DNA of 64,000 bases from Phycisphaerales bacterium. Its GTDB lineage: Bacteria; Planctomycetota; Phycisphaerae; Sedimentisphaerales; Anaerobacaceae. The notes below the pieces were generated by a model. It ran no database searches. It was not told the DNA's origin and saw nothing but the letters and a program-made list of their open reading frames with translations. The position numbers and the translations under genes were made by a program. Numbering within the stretch: position 1 is the first letter of the stretch; every line of letters begins with the position of its first letter. The stretch lies in the NCBI GenBank assembly GCA_003170415.1, contig PMZJ01000027.1, forward strand, positions 62,001-126,000, in the 5' to 3' direction. Positions 51,256-60,080 of the stretch are shown piece by piece.

Positions 51256-53075
51256 TGTGCGGAATAGCCGGCTTTAACTGGAAAGATAACGGGACAATCG
51301 AGGCGATGACCGAGGTGATGCGGCTCCGCGGCCCCGACGACCGGGGGACATATCTCGATGACAAGGTCTCACTGGGACATACGCGCCTGTCAATCCTGGA
51401 TTTGTCCCCAAAAGGCCATCAGCCGATGTATTTTCAGAACCTTGCCATTGTCTTCAACGGCGAAATTTACAACTTCCAGGAAATACGCAGCGAACTCGAA
51501 TCCGTCGGCTACAAATTCACGTCTGGCACAGATACCGAGGTTATTCTGGCCGCTTATCACCGCTGGGGTGATAAATGCGTCGAAAAATTCAACGGGATGT
51601 GGGCCTTTTGCATTTATGACAGGGACAAACAGACGCTGTTTTTGTCGCGAGACAGGTTCGGCATAAAGCCGGTTTATTATTATTTCGACGGCCGGCGTTT
51701 TATCTTCGCTTCGGAACTCAAAGCAATCAGAAAACACTATATCACCCTTGAAACCGACCCCGCAGGCGTGAATTACTTCTTCTACCAAAAGTACATCGGC
51801 AGCGATTTAACGATTTACAAAAATTGCCGAAAACTAAAACCATCTCACAACATCCTCTTTGACCTCAATACAAAAAAGCTTTCTATCTCAAAACACTATG
51901 ACCTCGAAGCCGAAATAGAAAAAAGAAGTGAAATGCCCGTTCAAAACCGGCTCGAAATGGCGGAGGAAATTCTTGCCGATGCCGTGCTAAAACGCCTCAT
52001 TGCCGATGTGCCTGTGGGAAGTTTCCTTTCGGGCGGCGTCGATTCGTCGCTCATATCCGCAATAATTGCTAAAAACAAAAAGGACTTCGACACCTTCTCA
52101 ATCGGCTTCAAAGACGAATCATACAATGAACTGGAGTTTTCGAAGATTGTCGCCGAGCACATCAAAACGGCTCATCACTACGAATATATGGACGTCAACG
52201 AGGACGTTATCCAGCAGGTAATTGGCGAGATGGATGAGCCGTTTGGCGACTCGTCGGTATTCCCGACGTATCTGCTCTCGAAGATTACCCGGCAAAAAGT
52301 TACGGTGTCACTGTCGGGCGACGCGGGCGACGAGGTGTTCGGCGGCTACGATACCTACAGGGCGTATAAACTGGCGAAATTCATTCCCGCTCCCTTTGCC
52401 GGATTGTCCCGATTCCTTGTGAATATGATTCCGCCTTCGGATAAAAAAGTAACTCTCGACTTCAAAATGAAAAGGTTCCTGCGTGATTTCGACGCGGGCT
52501 GCAACAGGCGACATCTTAACTGGATGGCGACATTCACAGAGGCGAACAGAAAAAACCTGTTAACTAATGGTTTTATTCCGGACGAGCAGCTTATCCCCTG
52601 CGGCAGTGAAGACAGTTTGCTCTCAGTGCAGTTGAACGATATCCATAACTATCTTGCCGAAGACATACTCAAAAAAGTTGACTTTGCTTCGATGTTAGTT
52701 TCTTTGGAGGCGCGAGTGCCGTATCTGGACTATCGTCTGGTGCCGCTGGTCTTGTCGCTTCCGGACAAATACAAAATCAGATGCCTGACGACTAAATGGT
52801 TTTTGAAGAGGATAGCCGATAAATATCTGCCCCGACAGATAGTGCGCAGAACTAAAAGGGGCTTTACTGTCCCCGTGAGCAGTTGGATTAGAAGCAGTGA
52901 TTTGATAAAGGAATTTCTTACCGGCCGCAGATATTATGAAAGCGGGCCGGTGAATTACGAGCAAACACAGCAATTATTTAACGAGCACGTCAGCCGACAG
53001 CGCGATAACGCGAGAGAACTTTGGCTGATTTTCGTGTTCAACTTTTGGCAATCCAGGCAAGCGTCATCGGCGTAA
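51255..53075 (+). CDS. asnB: Asparagine synthase (glutamine-hydrolysing)
   Basis: 606 residues starting with MCGIAGFNW, so Cys2 is the glutaminase nucleophile after Met removal; FNGEIYNFQEIR follows. The synthetase half has the PP-loop LSGGVDSSLI. The start is a GTG overlapping the previous TAG. In surface-polysaccharide loci AsnB-type proteins often amidate sugar carboxyls, so it may modify the polymer rather than make free asparagine; this is inferred. Confidence 0.88.
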   Translation: MCGIAGFNWKDNGTIEAMTEVMRLRGPDDRGTYLDDKVSLGHTRLSILDLSPKGHQPMYFQNLAIVFNGEIYNFQEIRSELESVGYKFTSGTDTEVILAAYHRWGDKCVEKFNGMWAFCIYDRDKQTLFLSRDRFGIKPVYYYFDGRRFIFASELKAIRKHYITLETDPAGVNYFFYQKYIGSDLTIYKNCRKLKPSHNILFDLNTKKLSISKHYDLEAEIEKRSEMPVQNRLEMAEEILADAVLKRLIADVPVGSFLSGGVDSSLISAIIAKNKKDFDTFSIGFKDESYNELEFSKIVAEHIKTAHHYEYMDVNEDVIQQVIGEMDEPFGDSSVFPTYLLSKITRQKVTVSLSGDAGDEVFGGYDTYRAYKLAKFIPAPFAGLSRFLVNMIPPSDKKVTLDFKMKRFLRDFDAGCNRRHLNWMATFTEANRKNLLTNGFIPDEQLIPCGSEDSLLSVQLNDIHNYLAEDILKKVDFASMLVSLEARVPYLDYRLVPLVLSLPDKYKIRCLTTKWFLKRIADKYLPRQIVRRTKRGFTVPVSSWIRSSDLIKEFLTGRRYYESGPVNYEQTQQLFNEHVSRQRDNARELWLIFVFNFWQSRQASSA

Positions 53076-53076
53076 T

Positions 53077-53673
53077 ATGGCCAACTACGACAGATACAAA
53101 GCGCAGACGGCGGAATCATACGAGAATAGGTGTCTTATGGATTATCTCGTTCGGATTCCCTCCGACAGGAAACTTATCCCGTTTATTTCACAGATAAAAG
53201 GGGGAAAGATATTGGACGTAGGCCCTGGTAGCGGGCGATATACGAAATTACTGTTGAACGATAACGAGGTTGTCGGTATCGACCGAAATCCGCATCTTTG
53301 TCGATTGCCGATAAAAGTTCATCAGGGAGACGCAACACAACTTGCGCAATTAGTCGAGGCACACAGTTTAGATATGGTTTTCTCGACCTGGATGACTGAA
53401 TATCTGAATCCGCAACAGTTGAGTACTTTCTTCCAGCAGGCCAGAATAGCGATAAAGCAAGGCGGTGAACTTGTTACCACCATTATTTCAAAAAAAGGAT
53501 TTGGATTTTTATACATTACTGCGGCTGGGCTTTTGCGGGGTGTCAGCAAATACAATTACAGTAAACGCGAACTACAAGACAAACTCCGCGAGGCCGGCTT
53601 CAAAGAAATTTCGATTGTCAACCTGAGCTCCTGGCTGGGCATCCCCTGGGCGTACCTGGTTATTGCCGGCTAA
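53077..53673 (+). CDS. Class I SAM-dependent methyltransferase
   Basis: 198 residues. Motif I ILDVGPGSGRYTKLLL (about residues 46-61), then VVGIDRNPHL and MVFSTWMTEYLNPQQL. The likely role is methylation of a sugar of the polymer or of the lipid carrier. It begins 1 base after the asnB stop. It is the last plus-strand gene, facing the convergent GT2 genes 9 bases away. Confidence 0.8.
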   Translation: MANYDRYKAQTAESYENRCLMDYLVRIPSDRKLIPFISQIKGGKILDVGPGSGRYTKLLLNDNEVVGIDRNPHLCRLPIKVHQGDATQLAQLVEAHSLDMVFSTWMTEYLNPQQLSTFFQQARIAIKQGGELVTTIISKKGFGFLYITAAGLLRGVSKYNYSKRELQDKLREAGFKEISIVNLSSWLGIPWAYLVIAG

Positions 53674-53682
53674 TTCAATCTA

Positions 53683-54627
53683 TCACCATGGAAGTTTCTT
53701 CTTTTTTATAAAATTATGAATACCAACAATCAACTTCCTGCAAGGCAGCGATATTAATATAACTCCGCCCCAGTTGACCGGGTCAAAAGGATATCTCTTT
53801 AAGGCAGTCCAGTAATAGCTCTTCGCTTCTGTCAGATTGCCCTCGGATGCCAGATAAAAGCCGGTTACAAAATAAGAGCGAGAAAACCTCTTACAAATAG
53901 CCCTCTTTCCAACAGATTCTCTTAACTTGGGATATCTGTCTAATACTTTTTCCAGTGCATCTCGCGTTTTGGCAGACCACTCCCTTTTTTTAATTACTTT
54001 CGAGGTGTTGGTCTCGTGCCTTCTCACATACGCTAGAGGCCTGGGGTCATAGTAGGTCTTACTAATTAAAGCGATTTCAATCCATTTCATGTACTCTATT
54101 GCGTTTCTCGTAGGGTCAAAAAGGCCGGTTTTCAGAAATATTTCCTTCCTAACCATTACTGCGGCAATAGACACAAAACAATAATGTGCAACCAGCTTCT
54201 CCGCAAGATTACCATCAACAACCGGATAAACATCGTTAAATCTGCCTATGATATTGTCCTCCGTGTTGACTATATACGCGTCAGAATATACCAGCCCTGT
54301 TTCAGGGTCGTTTTCCATGACCTCAATCTGGCGCTCAAATCTCTCCGGGGCCGACATATCGTCGCTGTCCACAAAACAAATATATTTACCACTTGATAAT
54401 TCTATGCCCCTGTTTCTGGTAGCATCTACCCCCTGATTTTGCTGGACAAAAATCCTGGCTCTTGAGTTCGCTTTTTTCGCCATCTCGACAGTCCTGTCAG
54501 TACTTCCATCATCAATTAATATTATTTCGAAGTCCTGAAAGGTCTGTTCTTCAATGCTTTTTAGCGTTCGCTCAACGAAATTTTCGTGATTATAAGAGGC
54601 GATTATTACGGATAATTTGACGCTCAC
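53683..54627 (-). CDS. GT2 glycosyltransferase
   Basis: 314 residues. GT-A motifs VIIASYNHENFVERTLKSI, LIDDGSTDRT and FVDSDDMSAPERF (D-S-D). No transmembrane helix is evident; the C-terminus is basic. It transfers a sugar from a nucleotide donor in the polysaccharide pathway. It forms a pair with the GT2 gene directly upstream; they may stem from duplication. Confidence 0.85.
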   Translation of the reverse strand: MSVKLSVIIASYNHENFVERTLKSIEEQTFQDFEIILIDDGSTDRTVEMAKKANSRARIFVQQNQGVDATRNRGIELSSGKYICFVDSDDMSAPERFERQIEVMENDPETGLVYSDAYIVNTEDNIIGRFNDVYPVVDGNLAEKLVAHYCFVSIAAVMVRKEIFLKTGLFDPTRNAIEYMKWIEIALISKTYYDPRPLAYVRRHETNTSKVIKKREWSAKTRDALEKVLDRYPKLRESVGKRAICKRFSRSYFVTGFYLASEGNLTEAKSYYWTALKRYPFDPVNWGGVILISLPCRKLIVGIHNFIKKKKLPW

Positions 54628-54674
54628 TTTTCAAAATCCCCTAAGCTTTAATTGGTTTTGTTTCTTAAAGTTTT

Positions 54675-55664
54675 TCAGGGTATCCATCTTCTGGATATGT
54701 CTTTTTCGAGTCCTAACTTGTAATAAATATATGCTCCAAACTTCAAAGCAGCAGAATTCATTTTGGGGGCAACGGTCAGACAGTATGTAAGCGGTTTCCA
54801 GTATGGCGCGAACAAAACGTCCAGTTTTTTTATAAACTCACGTGCGTGTTCTTTATGTCCATTGAAGATGGCGGATACTAAAGCGTCTCTCGCAGTTTTT
54901 TTTGCATAAAGAACAAAATCATCGTTTGGAGGATATTTTTTTGCCAGCTCTATGTGCCGGAGCAGCATATTCTGTATGTCAGTCCCCTTTTTACTTTCGA
55001 GTCTTAGTTTGTTTGAGACGGCATCCTGCTTTTCCATATATACGCGTGCCAGGGGCTCCGCACAAAAGCCTATTTTGGGGAAAACATAAGCGATTCGCCA
55101 CTGCATATCCAGGTCTGCGCATCTGCTCCAGCGCGATTCGTAAAAACCAGCAATTTCAAAAACTTTTTTCTCAACAACCACTGTACTTGTAATAAAAGTG
55201 CATTGATTTGAATTTAAGGCCTTAAAATAATTTTCAAAATAATCTTTTTTGTTCAACCAGGATTTTAATTTTGTCTGGTCTCCAAAGACGATTTTTTTCT
55301 GATAAGATTGTTTATAATAGCTGCAGGAGCACCATTTCAGGTCAGGATTTTCTTTCAGGATTTTAATTTGTTTTTCCAGCTTTTCCGGCAGCCATTCGTC
55401 GTCGTGGTCGAGGAACGCTATCCACTTACCCTTTGCCGCATTTATACCCGTGTTTCTCGCGGGGCCATCGCCTGCGTTGGGCTGGTAGATATACCGCACT
55501 TTCGTGCCATAGCTTTTAACTGCCTCGGCCGTATTGTCGGTTGAGCCGTCATCGACGACAATAACCTCATAGTCATTATAGGTTTGCGCAAGGACACTGT
55601 TTATTGTCCTGTTGATGAATCCGCCGGCGTTGAACGCAGGTATGACGACACTAACCTCAGGCAT
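54675..55664 (-). CDS. GT2 glycosyltransferase
   Basis: 329 residues. Motifs VVIPAFNAGGFINRTINSVLA, VVDDGSTDNTAEAV, FLDHDDEWLPEKL (D-H-D) and ARNTGINAAKGKW are diagnostic. The C-terminal third is basic and helical (VAPKMNSAALKFGAYIYYKLG). It runs head-to-tail with the GT2 gene at 53683-54627, separated by 47 bases. Confidence 0.86.
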   Translation of the reverse strand: MPEVSVVIPAFNAGGFINRTINSVLAQTYNDYEVIVVDDGSTDNTAEAVKSYGTKVRYIYQPNAGDGPARNTGINAAKGKWIAFLDHDDEWLPEKLEKQIKILKENPDLKWCSCSYYKQSYQKKIVFGDQTKLKSWLNKKDYFENYFKALNSNQCTFITSTVVVEKKVFEIAGFYESRWSRCADLDMQWRIAYVFPKIGFCAEPLARVYMEKQDAVSNKLRLESKKGTDIQNMLLRHIELAKKYPPNDDFVLYAKKTARDALVSAIFNGHKEHAREFIKKLDVLFAPYWKPLTYCLTVAPKMNSAALKFGAYIYYKLGLEKDISRRWIP

Positions 55665-55711
55665 TTTTGTATTCCCTGTTCGGATTCACATTCTTTTCAG
55701 CTGCAAATAAA

Positions 55712-56593
55712 TTACTTCGCATCTTGATGGCTCATCATAATTTTTGCTAATTCACCTATTGTTGTGGTAACTTGCCATCCTAATGAGTTAATTGTCACAG
55801 GATTTGAGACCAATATCTGATATTCTGCTTTAAAGTTTGTCTTCTGTCTGACGTAGTGTCGCCAATCTTTATTAATTAGCTTGAAACATTCATCAAGCCA
55901 ATCTTCGACTGAATATGCATGCCCTGAGCCAATCGTTGCCTCGAATACCTGATTCTGCTCGATAAGAGTAATAATTCCTTCTGCGATATTTTCAGCAAAC
56001 GTCCACTCTTTCCTTACGGAAATGTCGCCTACCTCAAGAATTTCCTCACTTCCATCGGCAATTCGTCGCGCTGCCTGAGCAATCTTCTGGCAGAGGTGCT
56101 GTGCTCCCCGTAACGGACTTTCGTGATGGAAAAGGTATCCGACATACGCCTGGACGCCGATGTTGCGGAAGTATCGTGACAGATATACCGAATAGTTTCT
56201 GACCGCCGCATAAGAACTGCTGTGGTCAAATGGGTCCGTTTCGGATATTGGCTGGCCATTATTGATAAACTGCAACCCGCTTCCCGTAATGAATACTTTA
56301 CTGCATGGAGACCATCGCTTGACAGATTCCAGTATATTAATAGTCCCGGTGCCGATGGCGGCATGATTCTCATAAATTGCATCATGGCTGGTTGTTGATG
56401 TGGCCGCAAGATGAAATATCATCTCCGGACGATGACCGCGAACAAGCTTTTCTACTGTTTCAGGGGAAGCGACATCACCGCATATCCAGGGACCACTTCG
56501 TGATACGCCTATTACCTCTATCTGTCGCTTGCGACAGGCCTCAGACAGATAGTATCCATCCTGTCCATTGGCTCCGAATATTAGTGCTTTCAC
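55712..56593 (-). CDS. SDR-type NDP-sugar epimerase/dehydratase
   Basis: 293 residues from a GTG at 56593 that overlaps the TGA of the upstream methyltransferase by 4 bases; the ORF extends 39 codons further but inside that gene. The Rossmann motif GANGQDG is close to GDP-mannose dehydratase (GMD) types. The expected Y-x3-K is read as Y-A-A-V-R in SSYAAVRNYS, so the catalytic Lys is replaced by Arg. Activity is therefore uncertain. Confidence 0.72.
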   Translation of the reverse strand: MKALIFGANGQDGYYLSEACRKRQIEVIGVSRSGPWICGDVASPETVEKLVRGHRPEMIFHLAATSTTSHDAIYENHAAIGTGTINILESVKRWSPCSKVFITGSGLQFINNGQPISETDPFDHSSSYAAVRNYSVYLSRYFRNIGVQAYVGYLFHHESPLRGAQHLCQKIAQAARRIADGSEEILEVGDISVRKEWTFAENIAEGIITLIEQNQVFEATIGSGHAYSVEDWLDECFKLINKDWRHYVRQKTNFKAEYQILVSNPVTINSLGWQVTTTIGELAKIMMSHQDAK

Positions 56594-57870
56594 CGGCCAG
56601 GCGCCTTTCCCCTGGAAACGATCTCTATCTTGGGAAGCGGGAATATCAGTTGTGTCCCCCGCTCCAGGATTTCCCGTTCCCGTTCGATGAATTCGTCCTT
56701 GAAATGCCACGGCAGCACAAGGTAGTAATCAGGATTCAGCTTGCGCGACTCCGCCTCGCTAACAATTGGAATGTCCGTACCCAGGGTGTGGGCGCCGTAC
56801 TTTTCGGGGCTCCTTTCTGCGGCACAGTCGATAATTTTGTTGTCGATACCGCACCACTGCAGGATGGTATTGCCCTTGGTTGACGCGCCGTAGATATGAA
56901 TTTTTTTGCCTTCCGCCTTGAGTTTCTTTAGTAAAGCAACTAATTCATCCCGGTGAACATTGATTCTGTCCTGAAAATTTTTATAGGGCTTATCCGTATC
57001 CAATTCGAGGTCGAACTCGGCCTTGTGCATCGCCTGGATATTTCGAAAGTATTGTTCATTCTTATATTTGAAGTTTGTGATGTGTGTTGCGTAACAGCGC
57101 AAACTCCCGCCATTGATGTCGTTGAGCGTTACGTTGAGGACTTTCATGCCGCTCTTCTTTAGAATATATTCGATAACCGCCAAGCTGTAGAATTCCAGAT
57201 GCTCATGGCAAATCGTATCGTATGAGGTCATTTTCAGCATCATGGGCATATAAGACATCTCGAAAATCCAGATGCCTTCCGGTGCAAGGATGTTTTTTAT
57301 GCCATTAGCAAACGCAACGGGGTCCTCCAGGTCATAAAACATCGCGATGGAGGTAATGATGTCCATTTTTGTCCCGTGTAAACAGTTCAGAAGCTCATCC
57401 GATGGAAATATGTCCTGAATGACTGTCGCCGTTTTTTTGTCAATCTCCTGAGCAACATCGGAAGGGTCAACCCCGTATTTTCGGAATCCTTCCGGGTAGA
57501 AGTTAAATAACGTTCCATCGTTGCACCCAATATCAAGGACCGAGCCACTCGATTTATTAAGCATCGAAACGGCTTCTTCAACAATGCTCTTGAGGTGCTT
57601 TTTCATGGTATTGTTCGTTCCCGAACGATACCAATAGGCGGAGTAGAGGACTTCAGGCGGCACTGTATGTTCCATTTGCAAAAGGCCGCATGCTTTTTCA
57701 TCTTTGGTAGGGTCACATCGGACGAGAGACAGAGGAATTTTTCTCATGGGAGGCATTTCCTTGCCTGGTTTGACGAACGAACCCTGCAGGTATTGATCGC
57801 CAAGGTTTATTACGGGTGTCAGAGCAGTGGAACCACAAACCCTGCAACTTTTCCTGTGAATCAAATGCAT
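56590..57870 (-). CDS. Sugar C-methyltransferase (zinc-binding N-terminus)
   Basis: 426 residues. The N-terminus has C-R-V-C and downstream C residues (RCDPTKDEKACGLLQ), the zinc-binding part of Methyltransf_13 types. The middle holds the SAM motif VLDIGCNDGTLFNFYPEG, and the C-terminal half (KIHIYGASTKGNTILQW, the Methyltransf_14 type) matches the NDP-hexose C-3 methyltransferases. It would make a branched deoxysugar for the polymer. It overlaps the epimerase start by 4 bases. Confidence 0.82.
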   Translation of the reverse strand: MHLIHRKSCRVCGSTALTPVINLGDQYLQGSFVKPGKEMPPMRKIPLSLVRCDPTKDEKACGLLQMEHTVPPEVLYSAYWYRSGTNNTMKKHLKSIVEEAVSMLNKSSGSVLDIGCNDGTLFNFYPEGFRKYGVDPSDVAQEIDKKTATVIQDIFPSDELLNCLHGTKMDIITSIAMFYDLEDPVAFANGIKNILAPEGIWIFEMSYMPMMLKMTSYDTICHEHLEFYSLAVIEYILKKSGMKVLNVTLNDINGGSLRCYATHITNFKYKNEQYFRNIQAMHKAEFDLELDTDKPYKNFQDRINVHRDELVALLKKLKAEGKKIHIYGASTKGNTILQWCGIDNKIIDCAAERSPEKYGAHTLGTDIPIVSEAESRKLNPDYYLVLPWHFKDEFIEREREILERGTQLIFPLPKIEIVSRGKAPGR

Positions 57871-57901
57871 ATCGCCTCCTTTTATTCTATTTATGAGATT
57901 G

Positions 57902-59005
57902 TCAGCGGCCTTTTCTTCTCATAATATTCATAATACTATTCTCATTGCTCTCAAGAGCATAAATGATCATCATCGCTTCTTTCTTTGTCTTTTTGAAATA
58001 TGATAGCACGAACAGATTTGCAAAACAAGCCGGCATTATGGCTATAAACAATGCAGCAAGCCCCCGCATCATTTTAAAGTATGACAGCAGGAACAGATTC
58101 ACAAGACAGGCCGGCATTATAGCTATAAACAACACAACGAACCTCCACCACAAGGACGAATCTTTTGATGCAAACCATTTTTGGTATTCTTTTAGTGAAT
58201 ATCCTCCCATTGCCCTGAATGTAATAATGTTTCTCAATCTGAGCCAGGACTGTGTCTTTCGATATTCCTGCCTGGCTTGCTCCGAAAGATGGGTAAATGA
58301 GCAAAGGAGATTTGGCCATTTGTGCATCCATATCTCAAATGCTCGCGGCGTCCATTGAGCATTACCAAGCCTGATAGTGATATACGGTTCCGCAATTACC
58401 AGTACCGGGGCAGGCAGAGGGGCCTGAAAAATAACGCCCACATGAATAAACTCGGTGCCAAAATAGCGTTCCTTCTCTCGCTGTAGCCATAAATTGCGAT
58501 TTATTACAACGCAGCCGATGAAAGACATATATGAAACAGCACGATTAAATAGCAGCTCCATCTCAGATTCTGAGTATATTTCATTTGTATCCATCTGAAG
58601 GCGTTTATTTTCAAGGACCTTCGAAAAATCCTTGTTCATTACCTGGGCGTTTAGGACGATCAGGCTGTATCCTTTAGGGATTTCGTTAAGCACTGCGCCT
58701 ACAGCATTGGGCTTCAGCAGATCGTCATCCGGAAAGAGCCAGCAGTATTCGCCTTTTGCATGTTCAACCGCTTTGCAGAAATCCTGGTCAATCCCGCCTT
58801 TTGATTGAAGCTGTATATAGTGAATCTGCTTACAAACTTCAATATAATGCCTGACCACATCGCTCGTGTTGTCAGTTGAAGCGCCGTCAACTATAACAAT
58901 TTCTACCTCATCAGTTACTTGAGGGATGATGCTTTCCAGCGTTTCTCCAATATACTCGGCGCGGTTGTAGGTAGCAATGCATATGGATAAAAGGGGCTTT
59001 GTCAT
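57902..59005 (-). CDS. GT2 glycosyltransferase with duplicated membrane segment
   Basis: 367 residues. GT-A motifs SICIATYNRAEYIGETLESI, VDGASTDNTSDVV and FPDDDLLKPNA (D-D-D). The C-terminal about 60 residues contain two near-identical membrane segments, FIAIMPACLVNLFLLSYFK and FIAIMPACFANLFVLSYFK, encoded by a tandem DNA repeat of 81 bases. It resembles the next GT2 (59024-60058) over the whole GT domain, so the two are likely tandem paralogs. Confidence 0.84.
   Translation of the reverse strand: MTKPLLSICIATYNRAEYIGETLESIIPQVTDEVEIVIVDGASTDNTSDVVRHYIEVCKQIHYIQLQSKGGIDQDFCKAVEHAKGEYCWLFPDDDLLKPNAVGAVLNEIPKGYSLIVLNAQVMNKDFSKVLENKRLQMDTNEIYSESEMELLFNRAVSYMSFIGCVVINRNLWLQREKERYFGTEFIHVGVIFQAPLPAPVLVIAEPYITIRLGNAQWTPRAFEIWMHKWPNLLCSFTHLSEQARQEYRKTQSWLRLRNIITFRAMGGYSLKEYQKWFASKDSSLWWRFVVLFIAIMPACLVNLFLLSYFKMMRGLAALFIAIMPACFANLFVLSYFKKTKKEAMMIIYALESNENSIMNIMRRKGR
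57994..58140. repeat. Tandem duplication of 81 bases
   Basis: The plus-strand copies begin at about 57994 and 58075; the second is cut a little short. Both carry GCCGGCATTAT and GCTATAAACAA at an 81-base (27-codon) distance. Differences are scattered, so the duplication is not very recent. It doubles a membrane helix of the GT2 protein without breaking the frame. Confidence 0.7.
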
Positions 59006-59023
59006 GGCCTTACAAGCTCCGCA

Positions 59024-60058
59024 TTACGATCCCGTATCATAATCATATCCCTTTATCCTGGCACAAGTTCGCTTCGCTGCATAAAGCAGCAAATTAGGAG
59101 AAAACATATAGATAAAATAATATAAATTATAAAGCAAATAATTGTCGTTGTATGCTTTACGAAAGAGCGAGTCAAGAACGCTCTTGTCTTCACGAGACGG
59201 ATTTTTCCAGCATAATACTTTCGCCTCCAGAAAGGTCCGCAAATCAAACTCGTGGCGAATCACCCTCCTGATATGATATGCCTCATAACTCTTATGCCCG
59301 AAGAAAACATCTCCTATCTTATGATAACCGTCTATTGCTATTCTGTAACGATTTACAACGCCCTTGTCGGCGAAAGAATCGTTATCTCCACGACGGTCAA
59401 GAAGCGGTTCAGCAAGGTACTTTACCGTAAGCCCCGTCGATATCAATTCAAATATCCTTGCCGCATGTCCCCAGCAACTTCCCACGAACATCTCATTTAT
59501 TGGAACAGAGTCCCACTTCGATTTCTTTATGATAATCCCGCCCAAAAAACTGAAAAACGACTCAGTAGTAATTGCAAGCTCGAAATAACGTTGCCGGTCC
59601 GACTGGTTTGTAAGGTTAAACTCGACAGCTTCATTGGACCTCAACACAGGATGCTCGCTAACAAATTTCATATCTAAAGTACAATTAGTATGCTTACACA
59701 GGTACAGGTCGTGTCCGTGTTTAATTTGACTGAGTATCTTTGCGATTGCGCCTTTTCTCATTACATCGTCGCTGCTAAACAGCCAACAATACTCGCCGTT
59801 AGCCAATTCAATTGATTTTGCAATATCGCGGTCAATTCCACCCCTTTTATCGAGTCGATGATATCTCAGGTTTGGACAGTTCGCTTGAAATTGGCGCACG
59901 ATATCCGACGTATTATCTGTGGATGCTCCATCGAGCACTACAATCTCTGCGTCGTCAGTTAATTGGCAAACTATACTTTCAAGAGTTTCCCCGATAAATT
60001 TGCCGAAGTTATATGTTGGGATGCATATGGAAAGCGAGGTAGAAGACATAATTTCCAA
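59024..60058 (-). CDS. GT2 glycosyltransferase
   Basis: 344 residues. Motifs SICIPTYNFGKFIGETLESI, LDGASTDNTSDIV and FSSDDVMRKGA (S-D-D) are close to its downstream neighbour at 57902-59005, including the segment RGGIDRDIAKSIELANGEYCWLF. It lies 18 bases upstream of that gene in the same operon and 22 bases after the flippase gene. No membrane helix is duplicated here. Confidence 0.84.
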   Translation of the reverse strand: MEIMSSTSLSICIPTYNFGKFIGETLESIVCQLTDDAEIVVLDGASTDNTSDIVRQFQANCPNLRYHRLDKRGGIDRDIAKSIELANGEYCWLFSSDDVMRKGAIAKILSQIKHGHDLYLCKHTNCTLDMKFVSEHPVLRSNEAVEFNLTNQSDRQRYFELAITTESFFSFLGGIIIKKSKWDSVPINEMFVGSCWGHAARIFELISTGLTVKYLAEPLLDRRGDNDSFADKGVVNRYRIAIDGYHKIGDVFFGHKSYEAYHIRRVIRHEFDLRTFLEAKVLCWKNPSREDKSVLDSLFRKAYNDNYLLYNLYYFIYMFSPNLLLYAAKRTCARIKGYDYDTGS

Positions 60059-60080
60059 TTCCTTATCGGCGATTATGCGT

